A DNA stretch of 17,974 nucleotides from an uncultured Lachnospiraceae bacterium (lineage in GTDB: Bacteria > Bacillota > Clostridia > Lachnospirales > Lachnospiraceae): positions 1-17,974 of the forward strand of contig CAJURF010000074.1 in the NCBI GenBank assembly GCA_910588825.1, in the 5' to 3' direction. Numbering within the stretch: the stretch's first letter is position 1; the number at the start of each line of letters is the position of its first letter. The translations under genes were made by a program, and so were the position numbers. Positions 14,601 through 17,974 of this stretch are shown here, piece after piece. The notes beneath the pieces are model-generated. The model was not told the DNA's origin. It saw nothing but the letters and a program-made list of their open reading frames with translations, and ran no database searches.

Positions 14601-15560
14601 ATGAGAGTGAAAATTGGTACTGTGGAACTGGAAAATCCGGTTGTGCTGGCGCCTATGGCGGGAGTAACGGATTTACCGTTCCGTTTGCTGTGCAGGGAAC
14701 AGCAGGCGGGACTTATTTGCATGGAGATGATCAGTGCAAAGGCCATTCTCTATGGAAATAAGAATACAGAAAAACTGCTGGAGATACATTCCGATGAAAA
14801 ACCTATTTCCCTCCAGCTGTTCGGCAATGACCCGGACATTATCAGTGAGATGGCGAAAAAGATAGAGGACCGGCCATTTGATATTTTGGACCTGAATATG
14901 GGCTGTCCTGTACCAAAAGTGGTGAATAACCAGGAGGGTTCGGCTCTGCTGAAAAATCCTCCCCTCATCAGAGAGATTGTGGAAAAAACCGTAAAAGCCA
15001 TTAAAAAACCGGTGACAGTGAAAATCAGAAAGGGCTTTGACGGGGAAAATATAGATATTTTGGAAATTGCCCGTATGATTGAGAGCAGCGGGGCGGCGGC
15101 GATTGCAGTCCACGGGCGGACCCGAGAGCAGTATTACTCTGGGGAGGCTGACTGGGAAGTGATCCGTCAGATCAAAGAAACCGTATCCATTCCTGTCATT
15201 GGAAACGGGGACGTGGATTCTTCCCAAAAGGCCAGGGAAATGTTTGAGCATACTGGCTGCGATGCGGTAATGATTGGCAGGGCGGCCCGGGGAAATCCGT
15301 GGATATTTTCCCAAGTACGTGCCTATATTATAGAAGGTAAGCATTTGCCGGCCCCAGATAAAGAACAGATCCGGCAGATGATTCTGAGACATGCCCGGCT
15401 CCAGGTGAAATACAAAGGGGAATATACAGGAATGCGGGAAATGCGCAAACATGTAGCCTGGTATACGGCAGGCCTGCCCCACAGCGCCAGGCTCAGGCGT
15501 GAAGTAAACCAGCTGGAGGACTACAGCCAGCTGGAGAAATTATTGGAAAGTCTTAGATAA
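14601..15560 (+). CDS. dusB: tRNA-dihydrouridine synthase (DusB family)
   Basis: This 319-aa flavoenzyme reduces uridines in the tRNA D-loop. The TIM-barrel half has APMAGVTD (17-24), LQLFGNDP (71-78), the catalytic Cys102 in NMGCPVPKVV, the FMN-contacting VKIRKGF, HGRTREQYYSG, GNGDV and MIGRAARGNPWIF. A helical tRNA-binding domain makes up the C-terminal 80 residues. The start is uncertain. ATG 14601 gives the usual family N-terminus and lies four bases after the coaX stop, suiting reinitiation. ATG 14580 would add seven residues and overlap coaX by 17 nt, with AAAGGA 13 bases upstream. It is probably last in the nfeD-dusB run, although no classical terminator follows. Confidence 0.93.
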   Translation: MRVKIGTVELENPVVLAPMAGVTDLPFRLLCREQQAGLICMEMISAKAILYGNKNTEKLLEIHSDEKPISLQLFGNDPDIISEMAKKIEDRPFDILDLNMGCPVPKVVNNQEGSALLKNPPLIREIVEKTVKAIKKPVTVKIRKGFDGENIDILEIARMIESSGAAAIAVHGRTREQYYSGEADWEVIRQIKETVSIPVIGNGDVDSSQKAREMFEHTGCDAVMIGRAARGNPWIFSQVRAYIIEGKHLPAPDKEQIRQMILRHARLQVKYKGEYTGMREMRKHVAWYTAGLPHSARLRREVNQLEDYSQLEKLLESLR

Positions 15561-15569
15561 TTACGAAAA

Positions 15570-15695
15570 GGCATTCAGACGTCACAAGTTTGGACAGAAG
15601 AGACAAGACGGAGTTCAAAATCATTTTGAATTTGCTCTTTGTTTATGTTTCTTTTGTCCAAACTCCGGTTGTGGAAACGACGTGTTGTGACTGCC
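15570..15695 (+). repeat. Stem-loop copy B (related to copy A at 8900)
   Basis: An 18-bp stem without mismatches except two G-U pairs joins 15588-15605 to 15646-15663. Inside it, 15612-15621 pairs with 15623-15632. Outside it, GTCACAA (15581-15587) matches TTGTGAC (15685-15691), and GGCA (15570-15573) matches TGCC (15692-15695). There is no T-tract, so this is not a normal terminator. Its left arm shares 26 of 33 bases with copy A, and six of the seven differences are A/G changes. It begins nine bases after the dusB stop. Confidence 0.72.
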
Positions 15696-15804
15696 TATTG
15701 GAAAGCATGTGGGAGAGGAATCATTCATCTGCTGTCTTGGCAGCAGGAGGCGGTATATTTTCCAGGGTGAAGCAATACATTGGAAGTAAGAAACTGTCTG
15801 GTAT

Positions 15805-15845
15805 GGATGTGGGACGCTTTTTATTGGCAAAGAGCATCCGCCAAT
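15805..15845 (+). repeat. Mutually exclusive inverted repeats before greA promoter
   Basis: GGATGT (15805-15810) pairs with GCATCC (15834-15839), and CTTT (15817-15820) with AAAG (15829-15832). Alternatively ATTGGC (15823-15828) pairs with GCCAAT (15840-15845). The two folds cannot coexist. They lie 20 bp upstream of the greA -35 box and could be an operator (ATTGGC-11-GCCAAT) or an RNA switch end on a read-through transcript. Neither is shown. Confidence 0.35.
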
Positions 15846-15865
15846 CAAATGCATGTTGAGAAATC

Positions 15866-15894
15866 TTGACAACTTTCAGGGATTTCGTTATAAT
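15866..15894 (+). promoter_or_regulatory. Consensus housekeeping promoter for greA-lysS
   Basis: TTGACA (15866-15871), a 17-bp spacer and TATAAT (15889-15894) form an exact match to the vegetative promoter consensus. Transcription would begin near 15901, leaving a leader of about 34 nt before the greA ATG at 15935. The upstream inverted repeats and copy B would lie outside this transcript. Confidence 0.93.
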
Positions 15895-15919
15895 ACATGA
15901 ATTGTTAACAGCAAGGGCG

Positions 15920-15926
15920 AAGGGAG
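15920..15926 (+). promoter_or_regulatory. Ribosome binding site deciding the greA start
   Basis: AAGGGAG lies eight bases before ATG 15935. An upstream in-frame TTG at 15866 is the first base of the -35 box and cannot be transcribed from this promoter, so 15935 is the start. Confidence 0.9.
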
Positions 15927-15934
15927 CGAAAAAA

Positions 15935-16417
15935 ATGGAAGAAAAGAAGAACTTGCTTACCTATGCGGGATTGAAGCAATTGGAAGAAGAACTGCATGAT
16001 TTAAAGGTAGTTAAGAGGAAAGAAGTGGCTCAGAAGATTAAGGAAGCCAGAGAGCAGGGGGACCTCTCAGAGAACGCAGAGTATGATGCAGCAAAAGACG
16101 AACAGAGAGATATAGAAGCCCGTATAGAAGAAATCGAGAAAATTCTGAAAAATGCAGAGGTAGTAGTAGAAGATGAAGTGGATTTGAAAACCATCAGCGT
16201 AGGCTGTAAAGTTAAAGTCCACGATATGGAATATGATGAGGACATCGAATTTAAAATAGTAGGCTCCACAGAGGCAAACAGCCTGGAGGGAAAGATTTCC
16301 AATGAATCTCCTGTGGGCAAGGCACTAATCGGTGCGAAAGAGGGACAGACTGTCAGTGTAGAAATGCCGGCAGGTCTGATGGAATATAAAGTATTGCAGA
16401 TTCAAAGAAATGTATAA
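15935..16417 (+). CDS. greA: Transcription elongation factor GreA
   Basis: This 160-aa protein rescues backtracked RNA polymerase by inserting its coiled coil into the secondary channel and stimulating cleavage of the RNA 3' end. The N-terminal coiled coil (about 10-78) has the acidic tip GDLSENAEY with Asp43 and Glu46. The C-terminal FKBP-like domain (about 85-160) has ISNESPVGKALIGAKEGQTV. Length matches the family. The gene has its own consensus promoter and a good ribosome binding site, and lysS follows after 13 nt, a pairing common in Firmicutes. The lysS Shine-Dalgarno overlaps the greA stop codon. Confidence 0.97.
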   Translation: MEEKKNLLTYAGLKQLEEELHDLKVVKRKEVAQKIKEAREQGDLSENAEYDAAKDEQRDIEARIEEIEKILKNAEVVVEDEVDLKTISVGCKVKVHDMEYDEDIEFKIVGSTEANSLEGKISNESPVGKALIGAKEGQTVSVEMPAGLMEYKVLQIQRNV

Positions 16418-16430
16418 GGGGTGAAAAACG

Positions 16431-17927
16431 ATGGCTCAACAGCAAAAGAAAGAAGCAGACCAGAGTCAGCTGCTGAAAGTGCGTAGAGAGAAATTAGACC
16501 AGCTGATGCAGGAAGGGAAGAATCCCTTTGAAATTATGAAATACGATGTGTCCCATCACAGCCAGGAAGTGAAAACAGATTTTGAGGCGCTGGAGGGGAA
16601 ACAGGTTACAATTGCCGGAAGGTTAATGTCGAAAAGAGTCATGGGAAAAGCCTCTTTCTGTCATGTACAGGATTTACAGGGGACCATTCAGTCCTATGTG
16701 GCCCGGGACAGTCTTGGAGAAGATGAGTACAAGGCCTTTAAAAAGCTGGATATTGGAGACATCGTAGGTATCACAGGAAATGTTTTTAAAACAAAAACCG
16801 GAGAAATTTCTTTACATGCTGAAGTAGTTACCCTCCTTTCCAAAAGCCTGCAGATTCTCCCGGAGAAATTCCATGGTCTGACCAATACAGACCTGCGTTA
16901 TAGACAGAGATACGTAGACTTGATTATGAATCCGGATGTGAAAGATACCTTTATCAAACGTTCAAAGATCATCAGTACAATCAGGAAATATCTGGATTCA
17001 CAGGGTTTTATGGAAGTGGAGACCCCCATGTTGGTATCCAATGCAGGAGGTGCGGCGGCACGGCCGTTTACTACGCATTTCAATGCTCTGGATGAAGATT
17101 TAAAACTGCGGATTTCCTTGGAGCTGTACCTGAAGCGGTTGATTGTGGGAGGCTTGGAGAGAGTATATGAAATCGGAAGAGTGTTCCGAAACGAGGGTCT
17201 GGATACAAGGCATAACCCGGAATTCACACTGATGGAATTATACCAGGCATATACAGACTATCACGGTATGATGGATTTAACAGAAAATCTGTACCGTTAT
17301 GTGGCTCAGGAGGTGCTGGGAACAACCACTATTGTATATCAGGGAACAGAGATGGACTTGAGCAGACCATTTGAGAGAATCACCATGGTAGAAGCTGTAA
17401 AAAAATACGCAGGCGTGGACTTTGACCAGATCAAAGACCTGGAAGAAGCCCGGGCGGCTGCCAAAGAACACCATGTGGAATACGAGGAACGGCACAAAAA
17501 AGGAGATATCCTCAGCCTGTTCTTTGAAGAATATGCTGAAGAGCATTTAATTCAGCCTACATTTGTCATGGACCACCCCATTGAAATCTCACCTCTGACC
17601 AAGAAAAAACCTGGAAATCCAGAATATACAGAACGGTTTGAGTTCTTCATGAATGGCTGGGAAATGGCAAACGCATATTCTGAGTTAAATGATCCCATTG
17701 ACCAGAGAGAACGCTTCAAATCACAGGAAGAACTGCTTGCCCAGGGTGACGAGGAAGCCAATACTACTGATGAAGATTTTATGAATGCGTTGGAAATCGG
17801 TATGCCTCCTACTGGGGGAATTGGGTTTGGAATTGACAGGATGTGTATGTTGTTTACGGATTCTGCGGCGATTCGGGATGTTTTGTTGTTCCCGACGATG
17901 AAAACGCTTGGCAAAGAAAACCAGTAA
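16431..17927 (+). CDS. lysS: Lysine--tRNA ligase, class II
   Basis: This 498-aa enzyme charges tRNA-Lys. An N-terminal OB-fold anticodon-binding domain (about 58-140: VTIAGRLMSKRVMGKASFCHVQD) precedes the class II core. Motif 1 lies around EVETPML (195-201), motif 2 is RVFRNEGLDTRHNPEFT (250-266), and motif 3 is the GIGFGIDRMCML stretch at about 463-475. AAGGGG at 16416-16421 serves the ATG. The length is standard. From memory some Clostridia relatives carry a C-terminal tRNA-binding extension, which is absent here. The last 35 or so codons switch towards TTG, GCG, ACG and CCG, unlike the CTG/ACC/ACA-rich body, so the 3' end may have a different history. No terminator is seen in the 47 bases left. 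Confidence 0.96.
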   Translation: MAQQQKKEADQSQLLKVRREKLDQLMQEGKNPFEIMKYDVSHHSQEVKTDFEALEGKQVTIAGRLMSKRVMGKASFCHVQDLQGTIQSYVARDSLGEDEYKAFKKLDIGDIVGITGNVFKTKTGEISLHAEVVTLLSKSLQILPEKFHGLTNTDLRYRQRYVDLIMNPDVKDTFIKRSKIISTIRKYLDSQGFMEVETPMLVSNAGGAAARPFTTHFNALDEDLKLRISLELYLKRLIVGGLERVYEIGRVFRNEGLDTRHNPEFTLMELYQAYTDYHGMMDLTENLYRYVAQEVLGTTTIVYQGTEMDLSRPFERITMVEAVKKYAGVDFDQIKDLEEARAAAKEHHVEYEERHKKGDILSLFFEEYAEEHLIQPTFVMDHPIEISPLTKKKPGNPEYTERFEFFMNGWEMANAYSELNDPIDQRERFKSQEELLAQGDEEANTTDEDFMNALEIGMPPTGGIGFGIDRMCMLFTDSAAIRDVLLFPTMKTLGKENQ

Positions 17928-17974
17928 AATCAAGGGTTTGCGGTACTTGAACTTGTAAACTACAACAAATTTAC
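17928..17974 (+). other. AT-rich flank after lysS, no terminator seen
   Basis: Only 47 bases remain. They hold no gene and no obvious hairpin-plus-T terminator. GTAAA (17957-17961) and TTTAC (17970-17974) form a small inverted repeat at the window end. The stretch is too short to say whether it is a normal intergenic region or the edge of an inserted element. Confidence 0.4.

Larger units (their letters stand above)
15561..15934 (+). other. 374-nt gap before greA, rich in inverted repeats
   Basis: This is the longest non-coding stretch in the window. It holds stem-loop copy B (15570-15695), a short perfect hairpin CTGCTG/CAGCAG (15729-15746), two mutually exclusive inverted repeats (15805-15845), and the greA promoter and ribosome binding site. 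An 89-codon reading frame at 15590-15859 runs through copy B and resembles no protein I know. No T-rich terminator for the upstream operon is visible. Confidence 0.7.

Noticed and set aside
15590..15859. 89-codon + strand frame between dusB and greA
   Set aside because: It runs through stem-loop copy B and other inverted repeats, has no ribosome binding site and no recognisable sequence. The repeats explain the region better.
15561..15934. T-box or 6S RNA in the gap before greA-lysS
   Set aside because: No T-box AGGGTGG core or antiterminator is present, and the strong promoter lies downstream of the structures. The long stem does not show a 6S-type central bubble that I can recognise.
1..17974. 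CRISPR array, prophage or complete insertion sequence
   Set aside because: No regularly spaced repeats, cas, phage or transposase genes are present. Apart from the palindromic element and the two stem-loops the window is housekeeping DNA.

Overview
The window looks like a chromosomal housekeeping stretch from a Gram-positive Clostridia member, most likely Lachnospiraceae. This is inferred from moderate GC, GGAGG-type ribosome binding sites, a TTGACA/TATAAT promoter, and gene pairings familiar in that group (cvfB-dnaE-pfkA, ktrB-ktrA, birA/coaX/dusB, greA-lysS). No database search was possible. All 16 protein genes and the one tRNA lie on the + strand, and the genes are densely packed.

Layout. 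(1) Positions 1-232: 3' part of a tRNA-Gln(CTG), its terminator, and a 141-nt gap with a possible leader structure. (2) Positions 233-7775: cvfB, dnaE, pfkA, ktrB and ktrA, a run covering RNA binding, replication, glycolysis and K+ uptake. pfkA and ktrB share one base (TAATG). (3) Positions 7844-8009: a 166-bp near-symmetric palindrome that looks like a MITE, directly before the Shine-Dalgarno of a SpoU-family RNA methyltransferase (8025-8813). (4) Positions 8814-9062: an extended -10 promoter followed by a long imperfect stem-loop (copy A). (5) Positions 9063-15560: nfeD, SPFH protein, patatin phospholipase, argF, birA, a small uncharacterised gene, coaX and dusB, with three 4-nt ATGA overlaps. 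(6) Positions 15561-15934: a 374-nt gap with a second related stem-loop (copy B), further inverted repeats and a consensus promoter. (7) Positions 15935-17927: greA and lysS.

How the genes fit together. NfeD, the SPFH protein and the patatin look like a membrane-microdomain and lipid-turnover group. BirA and CoaX handle biotin attachment and CoA synthesis, which both serve fatty-acid synthesis. ArgF sits inside this run without other arginine genes. GreA and LysS form a separate transcription/translation pair.

The proteins are mostly orthodox. The most interesting signals are non-coding: the 7844-8009 palindrome, the two related stem-loops in the only two other large gaps between genes, and a strong hairpin inside the start of the methyltransferase gene.
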